DNA of 64,000 nucleotides from assembly GCF_016863315.1 (NCBI RefSeq), contig NZ_BOOQ01000009.1, positions 62,001 to 126,000 of the forward strand. Direction: 5' to 3'. Made by a program: the position numbers and the translations under genes. Each line of letters begins with the position of its first letter. Positions within the stretch are counted from its first letter, which is position 1. The notes under the pieces are model-generated. The model saw only the letters and a list, made by a program, of their open reading frames with translations, searched no databases and was not told the DNA's origin. Positions 53,195 through 61,119 of the stretch are shown piece by piece. Source of the DNA: Planotetraspora silvatica (lineage in GTDB: Bacteria; Actinomycetota; Actinomycetes; Streptosporangiales; Streptosporangiaceae).

Positions 53195-53221
53195 CATGGA
53201 CGTCAGGTCGCGGGCTGATCT
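53187..53221. repeat. 35-bp direct repeat, right copy
   Basis: 32 of 35 bases match 50311-50345; it still folds as a hairpin (GCCCGTGAC with GTCGCGGGC, one G-T pair) and covers the CU044_5270 stop codon. Confidence 0.75.
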
Positions 53222-53233
53222 ATCCGCTCGCTT

Positions 53234-54100
53234 TCAGACGAAGTCCCGGGCATGGTCGTGGACCCAGTCGCCGAACGTGCGGGCGGCCTTGCCCGTGACC
53301 TTCTCCGCGGTCGGCATCGGGCTGAACGCAACGGGGCCGGACTCCTCGGCCTCGGATCGCCCGGCTTCATTGCCCGCGTAATCCTCGAACCCGGTGAGAA
53401 AGCGGGCGTTCGCCGCCGCGAAGCCGCCTTGGGCCAGATACATGTCGCGAGCCTGGGCCGGGGTCACGACCTCCAAACGGATGTCCTGGCCGATGGCCTC
53501 GGCGATGGCGCGGACCTGGTCACGGCGGCTGATGAATTCCGGGCCGTTCAGGGTGTAGGCGGCGCGCTGATGCCCGTCCTCCAGGAGGGCGGCCGTGGCG
53601 ACGTCGGCGATGTCCCGCTCGTGCACCGGGTGCCAGGCCAGGTCGGGGAACGGATCTCGAACGACCCGCTCGGCCCGGATCGAGGGCCCCCACAGCCACA
53701 GCTTGTTCAGCATGAACTCGCCGGGCCGTACATGGGTCCACTCCATGCCGGAGGCCTCCACGGCCTGCTCCACGGGCAGGTGGAAATCGGTGTCGTAGCC
53801 GGCGGTCACCGCGCCCGACGACAGGACGACCACGCGGCGGACTCCGGCCTCCTCGGCCAGGGCGACCACCTCTGATGCGGTCGCCGCGAACGGAAACAGA
53901 TACATCCTGTCCACGCCGTCCAGCGCCGGACGCAGGCTCTCCGGCCGCGCCAAGTCGCCCTGAACCACCTCGGCCCCCCGGGGAAGGGCGGCCTGATCGG
54001 GATGCCTGCTCAGCGCCCTTACGGCGACGCCCGCCTGGAGGAGTTGCTCGGTGACGATCCGCCCTACGTTTCCGGTCGCGCCGGTCACGAGAATTCGCAT
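53234..54100 (-). CDS. NmrA/NAD(P)H-binding oxidoreductase
   Basis: A 288-aa SDR-like protein with GATGNVG (7-13) dinucleotide motif, VVQGDLARPESL and YLFPFA, as in NmrA/quinone-reductase-like proteins. Substrate unknown. ATG 54100 is preferred, though GGAG is only 2 bases away; an upstream ATG at 54157 is possible. Convergent with the sigma-factor pair. Confidence 0.82.
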   Translation of the reverse strand: MRILVTGATGNVGRIVTEQLLQAGVAVRALSRHPDQAALPRGAEVVQGDLARPESLRPALDGVDRMYLFPFAATASEVVALAEEAGVRRVVVLSSGAVTAGYDTDFHLPVEQAVEASGMEWTHVRPGEFMLNKLWLWGPSIRAERVVRDPFPDLAWHPVHERDIADVATAALLEDGHQRAAYTLNGPEFISRRDQVRAIAEAIGQDIRLEVVTPAQARDMYLAQGGFAAANARFLTGFEDYAGNEAGRSEAEESGPVAFSPMPTAEKVTGKAARTFGDWVHDHARDFV

Positions 54101-54279
54101 TTCTCCATCTTCGACTGCGAAAGGTCTTCCGGGCAAACATGAACGTGCCATTCGCATTTAATGTCTGACCTGCGGAAATGCTGTATTTCAGGTGTTCGAA
54201 TTTCATTTCGGTGCGGTGGTGATGGCGGGGCGGGGACCGTGGCCCGGCCGTGCGAACGGTCCGGTCCGGCTCTCCGAGG

Positions 54280-54308
54280 TTGATGTATGCCCCCTTGGGG
54301 GTTATACA
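54280..54308 (+). promoter_or_regulatory. Near-consensus leaderless promoter with palindromic operator
   Basis: TTGATG (54280-54285), 17-bp spacer, TATACA (54303-54308); the start codon is only 7 bases on, so the transcript should be leaderless. The spacer holds the perfect palindrome CCCCCTTGGGGG (54290-54301), overlapping a CCCCTTG-N9-CAAGGGG inverted repeat; likely self-repression by the RHH domain encoded next. Confidence 0.75.
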
Positions 54309-54314
54309 AGGGGT

Positions 54315-55154
54315 ATGCCGAAAATCAACGTGTACCTGCCCGACGAGCTGGCCGAGGCGGTCAAGGAGGCCGGCCTGCCGGTCTCCGCCGTCTGCCAGCG
54401 AGCCTTGGAGCAGGCCGTACGCAGGGTGACCGCCATCCGGGAGGCCGTCGTGGGCGAGCTGGAGCTCGACGACCCCGCAGGACGTTTGGGGCACTTCACC
54501 GCGCGTGCCCGGGCCGTCTTCAAGCTCGCCCTGGAACGGGCGCGGGAGCGGGGAGCCGCCGCCATCGGGACGGAGGACCTGCTCGCCGCCATGCTGGCCG
54601 AGGGGAACAACCTGGCCCTGCACGTCCTGCGCGCCATGGAGATCGATCCGGAGGTGGTCGGGCGTGACCTCGCCCGGCAGCTTCCGGACCGGCCCGAGGC
54701 CTCCGGCGACGAGGCCGTCCGGCGGTTCAGCGGCCCCGCCGCCAACGCCCTCGAGTTCGCCGTGACGGAGGCGCAGACGCTCGGTCACAACTACATCGGG
54801 TGTGAGCACCTGCTGCTGGGGTTGGTCGCAGAGCCCGACGGCACGGCCGGGCAGGTCCTCCGTACGAGAGGCGCCGAGGCCCGCCTCACCCGCCGTGCCG
54901 TCGTCGCGGCCCTCGCCGGTTACGTCCATCTCCGGGCGCAGACGCAAAGCCCGCAGCCACAAAACCCGCCGACCCAAATCCCGCAGACACAGGGCTCGCA
55001 GACACAGGGAGTGCAGGCGCCGGTCATGGACGCCACGGCCCAGGAGGGCGCGCTCGCGCGGATCGGCGAGCTCGTCCGCCAGGAGCTCAGGCCGCTGGCC
55101 GAGCGCATCGAACGGCTCGAACAGCACGCGGGCATCACGGGCCCGGAGGCCTGA
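54315..55154 (+). CDS. Ribbon-helix-helix + double Clp-N domain protein
   Basis: A 279-aa protein. Residues 3-40 look like a ribbon-helix-helix DNA-binding unit (INVYLPDELAEAVKEAGLPVSAV), followed by two Clp N-terminal repeats (ALERARERGAAAIGTEDLL..., then VTEAQTLGHNYIGCEHLLLGLV) without any ATPase domain, and a Pro/Gln-rich linker to a C-terminal coiled coil (LRPLAERIERLEQ). Probably a stress-linked regulator that senses or delivers proteins to Clp. ATG 54315, leaderless. It precedes the asparaginase-like gene by 1 base. Confidence 0.8.
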   Translation: MPKINVYLPDELAEAVKEAGLPVSAVCQRALEQAVRRVTAIREAVVGELELDDPAGRLGHFTARARAVFKLALERARERGAAAIGTEDLLAAMLAEGNNLALHVLRAMEIDPEVVGRDLARQLPDRPEASGDEAVRRFSGPAANALEFAVTEAQTLGHNYIGCEHLLLGLVAEPDGTAGQVLRTRGAEARLTRRAVVAALAGYVHLRAQTQSPQPQNPPTQIPQTQGSQTQGVQAPVMDATAQEGALARIGELVRQELRPLAERIERLEQHAGITGPEA

Positions 55155-55155
55155 C

Positions 55156-56127
55156 ATGGCGCGGGTGTTGCTGCTCGCGACGGGCGACATGATCGCCTAC
55201 TCGTCCGGCCCGGGGCGTCCGGGCTTGGCGTCCGGAGCGGATCTCCTGCGGACCGTGCCCGCCCGCATGCGGACGATGGAGGTCGTGGCCGAGGACGTCA
55301 TGGCCGAGCCGAGCTGGGACTTGTCGCCCTCCGCCATGCTCGCCCTGGCCCGGCGGGTCCGGTCGGCCATTCTGGACGAGGACTTCGACGGGGTCGTGGT
55401 CACGCACGGCATCGACACCATGGAGGACACCGCGTACCTCACCGACCTGCTCGCGGGGCCCGCGGCCCGCCGGGGGGCGATCGTGCTGACCGGAGCCGTG
55501 CGCCCTCTGGGCCACCCGTCCGCCGACGGGCCGGGCAACCTGGCGTCGTCGCTTGCGGCCGCCGCCGACCCGGCCCTCCGTGGGGTGGGAGCGGTCGTCT
55601 GCCTCGGCGACGAACTGCACGCGGCCCGATGGGTCACCCTGGTCGACGCCGCCGGCGTTCCGGCGTTCTCCTCCGCGCCGTTCTCCCCTGTGGGCCGCGT
55701 GGTGGAGGGCCGAGTCGAGCCGCTCGGCGCGCCTCCGCCGAGGCCGCCGGATCCCCGGGGAGAGCCCGAGTCGCATGTTGCCTTGATCAAGACTTATCCG
55801 GACATCGAGCCGGCGCTGCTGACGGCCGTGGTCGACGCGGGCGCGCGTGGGATCGTGCTGGAGGGCACCGGCGAGGCGAACGTCCCGGTCACGTTGTTCA
55901 CCACGATCACCGAGCTGTCGGACTGGGACATCCCGGTGGTCGTCGCGTCACGGTGTCATACGTCCGGCCTGCCGCTCGATGCCCTGCCGTTCGGAATGGG
56001 GCTCGCCGCGAAAGCGGGTGCGATCGGCGCCCGCGGCCTCGCTCCCGTCAAGGCGCGTGCCGCCGTGATGGTCGCTCTGGGCGCGGGCGGCAGAGACGCC
56101 GTGCGCGACTGGTTCGGCGGGTTGTGA
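55156..56127 (+). CDS. Asparaginase-like protein lacking both catalytic threonines
   Basis: A 323-aa type I/II L-asparaginase fold. The N-terminal ATGGTIA motif reads ATGDMIA (Met12 in place of catalytic Thr) and the second site THGTDT reads THGIDT (Ile86 in place of Thr89 of E. coli AnsB). The lysine region ALIKTYPDIEP is kept. Probably catalytically dead or changed. ATG 55156 follows the RHH-ClpN stop closely, so co-expression is likely. Its last 180 bp are opposite the sensor kinase gene. Confidence 0.8.
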   Translation: MARVLLLATGDMIAYSSGPGRPGLASGADLLRTVPARMRTMEVVAEDVMAEPSWDLSPSAMLALARRVRSAILDEDFDGVVVTHGIDTMEDTAYLTDLLAGPAARRGAIVLTGAVRPLGHPSADGPGNLASSLAAAADPALRGVGAVVCLGDELHAARWVTLVDAAGVPAFSSAPFSPVGRVVEGRVEPLGAPPPRPPDPRGEPESHVALIKTYPDIEPALLTAVVDAGARGIVLEGTGEANVPVTLFTTITELSDWDIPVVVASRCHTSGLPLDALPFGMGLAAKAGAIGARGLAPVKARAAVMVALGAGGRDAVRDWFGGL

Positions 56128-57591
56128 CCCGCCGCGCCCGGTGATCGTCGTGGGGATCGGCTCACGAGCCGTTGCGACAGGCCCCGCCGACGGCAGCCGC
56201 AGGACGAATCGCGCACCGCCCTCCGGCGAGTCCGTCACCTGCAACGTGCCGCCGTGCGCGATCGCGATCTCATGGGCGATGGCGAGGCCCAGGCCGGTGC
56301 CTCCGTGGCCGCGGCTGCGGGCGCTGTCCAGCCGGGTGAAGCGTTCGAAGACCCGCTCCCGTTCCGCGAGCGGGATGCCGGTGCCGTCGTCGCTGACCGA
56401 CAGTTCGGCGCAGGCGGCACCCCGGCACACCTCGACCAGGACGGCATGGGAGGCATGGCGCTGGGCGTTGTCGAGCAGGTTGCCGAACAACCGGCCGAGC
56501 TGACTTCGTACGCCGTCGACCATGACTCCTGGTTCGAGCCGCAGCCGCACGTCTACGCGCCGGGACCGATGAGAGATCTCCTCCTCGACGAGGACGCCCA
56601 GATCGACGGGCCGCTGCTCCTGCGGCGCGTTCGCCCCGAGCTTCGCGAGCAGGAGCAGGTCGGCGATGATCGTCTGGAGCCGGTCGACGTCGGTCAGCGT
56701 CCGCCGGAGCATGTCGGCCAACTCGGTCTGGTCCGGATGCAGCTGAGCCTCCTCGAGTTCCGCCCGCAGCCCGGCGAGCGGCGTGCGCAACTCGTGCGCG
56801 GCGTCCGCCGCGAACTGACGCTGCCGCAGCAGCGCGCTCTCGGTCGCGCGCTTGGCCTCCTCGATTCGTGCCAGCGTGCCGTTCACCGTCCTGGCCAGGC
56901 GGCCGATCTCGTCGTGGCCCACGGGCTCTTCGACCCTGCTGCCGACATGCCTGACATTGATGGAGGCGAGTTCGGTGCGGATGTCCTCGACCGGCCGGAG
57001 GGTGCGGCCTGCGATCTTCCAGGTGCCCCAGCCGGTGAGCAGGACGAGGACGACGACCTCCGCCGCGAAGATCCAGTCGAACGGCGCGGCGGCCGTCGCG
57101 ACGGCCATGGGCCTGCCCGCGTAGACCACGGGTGAGTCCACCGCCTGCGACACGCGGTACGCGGAGATCCGGACGCAACTCCCGTCGCCGTGGTCCGGGC
57201 AGGCCCGCACGTCCATCTGCGGGCGCTCAGGGCGTGGAAGCACCGTGCTCATCGGGGGCAGGCCGGAGGCCGCCGGCGACGCCGCGATGACGTGCCGATC
57301 GGGCGCCACGACCTGGATCAGCGTGACGCCGCGGACCTCGGGCACGATCGGGTTCCCCAGGCGCCCGGTGCGGACGGCCTCGGCGGTCGTGGAGGACTGA
57401 TGGCGTGCGTCGAGCCAGACGGTGTCATTGAACGCCTGACGGGTCAGCGAGCCGATCAGCAGTCCTGTGGGCCCGATCAACAGCACCGCCAGAAGACTGA
57501 CCAGAACGGTGATCCGGCCGCGGATCGACCGCGGCCGCAGCCGCGTCAGTGGTGACCGCTCAGGTTCGAGGAGCGAAACAAGGCTGCGCAC
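55948..57591 (-). CDS. Orphan sensor histidine kinase
   Basis: A 547-aa kinase: membrane segments about 27-49 and 173-192 around a sensor domain, HAMP, H-box AADAAHELRTPL (H266), N-box NLLDNAQRH (N375), DDGTGIP and GGTGLGL. No response-regulator gene is next to it. GTG 57591 with GAGGAG upstream; an ATG at 57753 would add 54 residues. The coding frame runs about 60 codons past the ATPase domain and overlaps the convergent asparaginase-like gene by 180 bp. Confidence 0.88.
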   Translation of the reverse strand: MRSLVSLLEPERSPLTRLRPRSIRGRITVLVSLLAVLLIGPTGLLIGSLTRQAFNDTVWLDARHQSSTTAEAVRTGRLGNPIVPEVRGVTLIQVVAPDRHVIAASPAASGLPPMSTVLPRPERPQMDVRACPDHGDGSCVRISAYRVSQAVDSPVVYAGRPMAVATAAAPFDWIFAAEVVVLVLLTGWGTWKIAGRTLRPVEDIRTELASINVRHVGSRVEEPVGHDEIGRLARTVNGTLARIEEAKRATESALLRQRQFAADAAHELRTPLAGLRAELEEAQLHPDQTELADMLRRTLTDVDRLQTIIADLLLLAKLGANAPQEQRPVDLGVLVEEEISHRSRRVDVRLRLEPGVMVDGVRSQLGRLFGNLLDNAQRHASHAVLVEVCRGAACAELSVSDDGTGIPLAERERVFERFTRLDSARSRGHGGTGLGLAIAHEIAIAHGGTLQVTDSPEGGARFVLRLPSAGPVATAREPIPTTITGRGGSQPAEPVAHGVSAARAQSDHHGGTRLDGSEAAGADRTRFRGEPHSERQGIERQAGRMTP

Positions 57592-57996
57592 CGCATCCTC
57601 CTCACACGTGATCGCTACCTCGAGATGCTCGGGGCGCTGCGGTGGTGAGGGTTGTCGGCCGCCCAGGGCCCGACTCTGCCGATCGTGCGCGGCGGTTGGA
57701 GCGAACTCCGGTGGCCGTGGATCCGTCTCCGAGACGGACCCGCTGCTGAACACGCTAACACTTGACTTGAATTGTTCAAGTAAAAGAACTGTCCCAGTTT
57801 ATTGGCGCGGGCATGCCTGGGGGAGGCCGGGAAACCGCGCCGATTCCGCGCGGCGTGGCGGGGAACTCGTGCCGGGTCCTGATCGTTGCAGACGTTGGCG
57901 GAGCGCCGAGTCCCTTGTGGGCACGGCGCTTCGTGGGCACCATCCCGAATAAGCCGCGCAAGAGGCTGAGCAGCGAGTCGCGTCCCGGAGGCAGCG
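57592..57996. other. Non-coding stretch before the Bax-inhibitor gene
   Basis: No supported gene. Contains palindromes CCGTCTC-C-GAGACGG (57723-57737) and ACTTGAA-TTG-TTCAAGT (57765-57781), in the most AT-rich part of the gap; candidate operator/promoter region. Confidence 0.5.
57765..57781. promoter_or_regulatory. Palindromic candidate operator
   Basis: ACTTGAA-TTG-TTCAAGT, perfect 7-bp arms, next to TTGACT; may control the Bax-inhibitor gene about 215 bp downstream. Confidence 0.35.
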
Positions 57997-58782
57997 ATGG
58001 AGAGCAGAAACCCGATATTCAGCCGGCGTGGGTCCACCGGTCAGCAGCAATGGACTTCGGCGACCCCGAGCGTGCAGCAGCTCGACGCCATGTACGGCGC
58101 GCCGTCGTACGCTCCGCCGACCTCGCGCCCGATGACCATCGACGACGTCGTGGTGCGCGGTTTCATGACACTCGGCGCACTGGTCGTCGCCGCGGCCGTG
58201 TCGTGGTACATGGACTTCGGCGCCGGGATCGCCATCCCGGCGATGTTGGTGGGGTTGGTCCTCGGCCTGATCGTCTCGTTCAAGCAGAGCACGAACCCCG
58301 CGCTCATCCTCGGCTACGCGCTCTGTTACGGCATCGCGATCGGCTACATCAGCCACGCGTACGAGTCGCGATTCAACGGCATCGTCCTGCAGGCCGTGCT
58401 CGGCACGATGGTGGCCTTCGGCGGCACACTGGCCGTCTACGCACTCAAGATCTTCCGGCCGACACCGAAGGTCACCAAGTTCGTCATCGCGGCCGGTTTC
58501 GCGTTCGTCGGCCTCGCCCTGCTCAACCTGGTCGCGGGCTTCTTCGTGGACGGGGGCCTCGGCCTTCGCACCGACAGCCCGATCGGCTGGCTCTTCAGCG
58601 TCGTCGCGATCCTGCTCGGCTGCTTCTTCCTGCTCCTCGACTTCGACCAGATCGAGAGCGGCGTCCGGGCGGGCGTCCCCGAGCGGTACTCCTGGCTGAT
58701 GGCCTTCGGCCTCACGCTGAGCCTCGTGTGGCTCTACCTGGAGATTCTCCGTTTCATCAGCTATTTCACAAGCAACGACTAG
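57997..58782 (+). CDS. Bax inhibitor-1 / YccA family membrane protein
   Basis: A 261-aa protein with about seven hydrophobic segments after a soluble N-terminus (SATPSVQQLDAMYGAPSYAPP), and the C-terminal acidic region LDFDQIESGVRAGVPERYSW, typical of BI-1/YccA-like membrane proteins (proton/calcium-leak or FtsH-linked roles in relatives). ATG 57997 with GGAGG six bases upstream. Confidence 0.85.
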   Translation: MESRNPIFSRRGSTGQQQWTSATPSVQQLDAMYGAPSYAPPTSRPMTIDDVVVRGFMTLGALVVAAAVSWYMDFGAGIAIPAMLVGLVLGLIVSFKQSTNPALILGYALCYGIAIGYISHAYESRFNGIVLQAVLGTMVAFGGTLAVYALKIFRPTPKVTKFVIAAGFAFVGLALLNLVAGFFVDGGLGLRTDSPIGWLFSVVAILLGCFFLLLDFDQIESGVRAGVPERYSWLMAFGLTLSLVWLYLEILRFISYFTSND

Positions 58783-58793
58783 CCTGGCGAGAG

Positions 58794-58832
58794 AAAAGGG
58801 CACTCTTCTTTTCCGAAGGGTGCCCTTTTTTT
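58794..58832 (+). terminator. Strong rho-independent terminator
   Basis: Stem AAAAGGGCACTCTTC with GAAGGGTGCCCTTTT (one mismatch) and a T-run, right after the Bax-inhibitor gene. Confidence 0.85.
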
Positions 58833-58872
58833 GTCCTTTAACAGGATGTGCCGTCACGGTGCAAAACTTTCG

Positions 58873-58896
58873 ATCAACAATCTGTAACAAGTTGAT
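58873..58896. promoter_or_regulatory. Inverted repeat upstream of the DUF4287 gene
   Basis: ATCAAC (58873-58878) and GTTGAT (58891-58896) about 80 bp before the start codon; a possible operator. Confidence 0.3.
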
Positions 58897-58970
58897 GTCT
58901 GCGGGGGTCTTGTCAAGCACGGGCTGGTGATGCACTGTGACACAAAGCAGCCCGATCCGTGGAGGTGCCC

Positions 58971-59189
58971 ATGTCGTTGAACCACTCACCGGAGACACAG
59001 ACAAAGCTGATCGCACGCGTCCCGTCCATCACCGGACGCGAACTCCCCGAGTGGTTCCAAGCCATCGACAACGGTCCGTCGTTCCTCAGATGTGATGAGC
59101 GGGCCGCCTGGCTCGCCGATGAACACGGGCTGAGCCACGGCTACGCCGCAGCGATCGTCCTGGAGCACGAGCGGCGTCGTCGCTTCTAG
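58971..59189 (+). CDS. DUF4287 small protein
   Basis: A 72-aa protein with the DUF4287 pattern (TGRELPEWFQAID ... RAAWLADEHGLSHGYAAAIVLEH). Unknown function. ATG 58971 has a strong GGAGGTG upstream. Confidence 0.8.
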   Translation: MSLNHSPETQTKLIARVPSITGRELPEWFQAIDNGPSFLRCDERAAWLADEHGLSHGYAAAIVLEHERRRRF

Positions 59190-59251
59190 GAAGTGACCGG
59201 TCCCGAATCCCTGCGCCCGCACCGCCTCGGTGTGGGCGCATCATTGTCTTC

Positions 59252-59662
59252 ATGGATCTCGATGAGGCGCGTGAGTTCGTGAAGAACAACCATCGCGCGG
59301 TCATGTTCACCTGGCACGCAGACGGCCGCCCCCAGACGTCACCGGTCACCGTGGGGCTCGACGAGGACGGATATCTCATCGTCAGCAGCCGCGAGACCGC
59401 GGCGAAGACCCGCAACGCCCGTAAGAATCCCCAGGTCCTCCTCACGGTGATGAGCGACGCCTTCTACGGCCCCTGGGTCCAGATCGAGGGAACCGCGCAG
59501 GTCGTGTCGCTGCCGGAGGCCATGGACGGCCTGGTCGGGTACTACCGGGGCATCAGCGGTGAGCACCCGGACTGGGACGACTACCGCGAGGCGATGGTGC
59601 GGGACAAGCGGGTCCTCATCCGGGTCGAGCCCACCAAGGCCGGGCCCGACCACCACGGCTGA
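59252..59662 (+). CDS. F420-dependent PPOX-like (FDOR-B) protein
   Basis: A 136-aa split-barrel flavin/deazaflavin protein (FTWHADGRPQTSPVTVGLDEDGYLIVSSRETAAKTRNARKNPQVLLTV). In actinobacteria many use F420 to reduce or oxidise small molecules. ATG 59252. Its last 18 coding/stop bases are duplicated 40 bp downstream. Confidence 0.82.
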   Translation: MDLDEAREFVKNNHRAVMFTWHADGRPQTSPVTVGLDEDGYLIVSSRETAAKTRNARKNPQVLLTVMSDAFYGPWVQIEGTAQVVSLPEAMDGLVGYYRGISGEHPDWDDYREAMVRDKRVLIRVEPTKAGPDHHG

Positions 59663-59705
59663 CGCTCCGCCGAGGCGGGGCCAGACAGACCACCACGGCT
59701 GACGC
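59648..59705. repeat. 18-bp direct repeat of the FDOR gene 3' end
   Basis: GACCACCACGGCTGACGC at 59648-59665 (end of gene) and 59688-59705; the second copy is followed by a terminator hairpin. Confidence 0.65.
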
Positions 59706-59708
59706 CCT

Positions 59709-59742
59709 GCGGGGGATCCCGGACGACTCCGGGATCCCCCGC
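59709..59742. terminator. Bidirectional terminator
   Basis: Perfect 14-bp stem GCGGGGGATCCCGG / CCGGGATCCCCCGC between the convergent FDOR and thiolase genes. Confidence 0.85.
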
Positions 59743-59748
59743 GGCCGT

Positions 59749-60969
59749 CTAGGCCAGACGCTCCAGGACCATCGCCATGCCCTGGCCGCCGCCGACGCAC
59801 ATCGTCTCGAGGCCGAGCGACTTGTCGTGGAACCGGAGGCTGTTGATGAGCGTCGAGGTGATGCGGGCGCCGGTCATCCCGAAGGGGTGACCGACGGCGA
59901 TCGCGCCGCCGTTCACGTTGAGGCGGTCGAGGTCGATGCCGAGCTCCTGGTAGGACGGGATCACCTGCGCGGCGAAGGCTTCGTTGATCTCCACGAGGTC
60001 GACGTCGCCGATGGCCATGCCCGCGCGGCCGAGGGCCTGCCGGGACGCCTCGACCGGCCCGAGCCCCATGATCTCCGGAGACAGCCCGGTCACACCGGTC
60101 GAGACGATCCGCGCCAGCGGCGTGATCCCCAGCTCGGCCGCCTTGGTGTCGCTCATGACGATCACCGCGGCCGCGCCGTCGTTGAGGGGGCAGCAGTTGC
60201 CGGCCGTCACCGTGCCGTCAGGCCGGAAGACCGGCTTGAGCTGCGAGACCGCCTCGTAGGTCGTGCCCGCCCGCGGGCCGTCGTCCTTGCTCACCACGGT
60301 GCCGTCGGGCAGCGTGACCGGGGTGATGTCGCTCTCCCAGAACCCGTTGGCCAGCGCCTTCTCCGCCAGGTTCTGCGACCGCACGCCGAACTCGTCCTGC
60401 TCGCGCCGGGAGACGCCCCGCAGCCCCGCGACGTTCTCCGCGGTCTGGCCCATGGCGATGTAGACGTCCGGGATCGCGTCGTCCTCGCGGGGGTCGTGCC
60501 AGACCGGGGCCCCGCCCTCGGCGAGCTTGTCGGTCCGGGACTTGCCGTCCAGGAAGAGAGGGTTGGTGGTGCCGGGGAGGGAGTCCGAGCTGCCCTTGGC
60601 GAACCGGGAGACGGTCTCGACGCCCGCGGAGATGAAGACGTCGCCCTCCCCGGCCTTGATCGCGTGGAAGGCCATCCGGGTCGTCTGCAGCGACGACGAG
60701 CAGTAGCGGGTGACCGTGGTGCCCGGCACGCCGTCGAGGCCGAGGAGCACCGAGACGACCCGGCCCATGTTGAAGCCCTGCTCGCCGCCGGGCAGGCCGC
60801 AGCCCAGCATGAGGTCGTCCACGTCGTTCGGGTCGAGCTGCGGCACCTTGGCGAGCGCGGCCTGGACGATCTGAACCGCGAGGTCGTCGGGCCGGATGTC
60901 CTTCAAAGATCCCTTGAAGGCGCGGCCGATCGGCGACCGCGCGGTTGCCACGATGACTGCCTCAGGCAT
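59749..60969 (-). CDS. Acetyl-CoA C-acetyltransferase (thiolase)
   Basis: A 406-aa thiolase: active-site cysteine C90 in RYCSSSLQTT, VNGGAIAVGHPFGMTGAR and CVGGGQGMAMV. Degradative or biosynthetic direction cannot be told; fatty-acid breakdown is usual. ATG 60969. Confidence 0.92.
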   Translation of the reverse strand: MPEAVIVATARSPIGRAFKGSLKDIRPDDLAVQIVQAALAKVPQLDPNDVDDLMLGCGLPGGEQGFNMGRVVSVLLGLDGVPGTTVTRYCSSSLQTTRMAFHAIKAGEGDVFISAGVETVSRFAKGSSDSLPGTTNPLFLDGKSRTDKLAEGGAPVWHDPREDDAIPDVYIAMGQTAENVAGLRGVSRREQDEFGVRSQNLAEKALANGFWESDITPVTLPDGTVVSKDDGPRAGTTYEAVSQLKPVFRPDGTVTAGNCCPLNDGAAAVIVMSDTKAAELGITPLARIVSTGVTGLSPEIMGLGPVEASRQALGRAGMAIGDVDLVEINEAFAAQVIPSYQELGIDLDRLNVNGGAIAVGHPFGMTGARITSTLINSLRFHDKSLGLETMCVGGGQGMAMVLERLA

Positions 60970-61119
60970 GTGACTCTCCCTGTTTCTCCGGCCACCGCAC
61001 TCAGGGTTCGGGCGGCCCTCCTCCGCAGGAGGTTACCCCCCGGTACGGCTTCCGCCACGCCCTGGGGCCACGCGAACAGAACTTTGTACCGGAGGAGCGA
61101 GGTGTGCCGTGGACACTGG

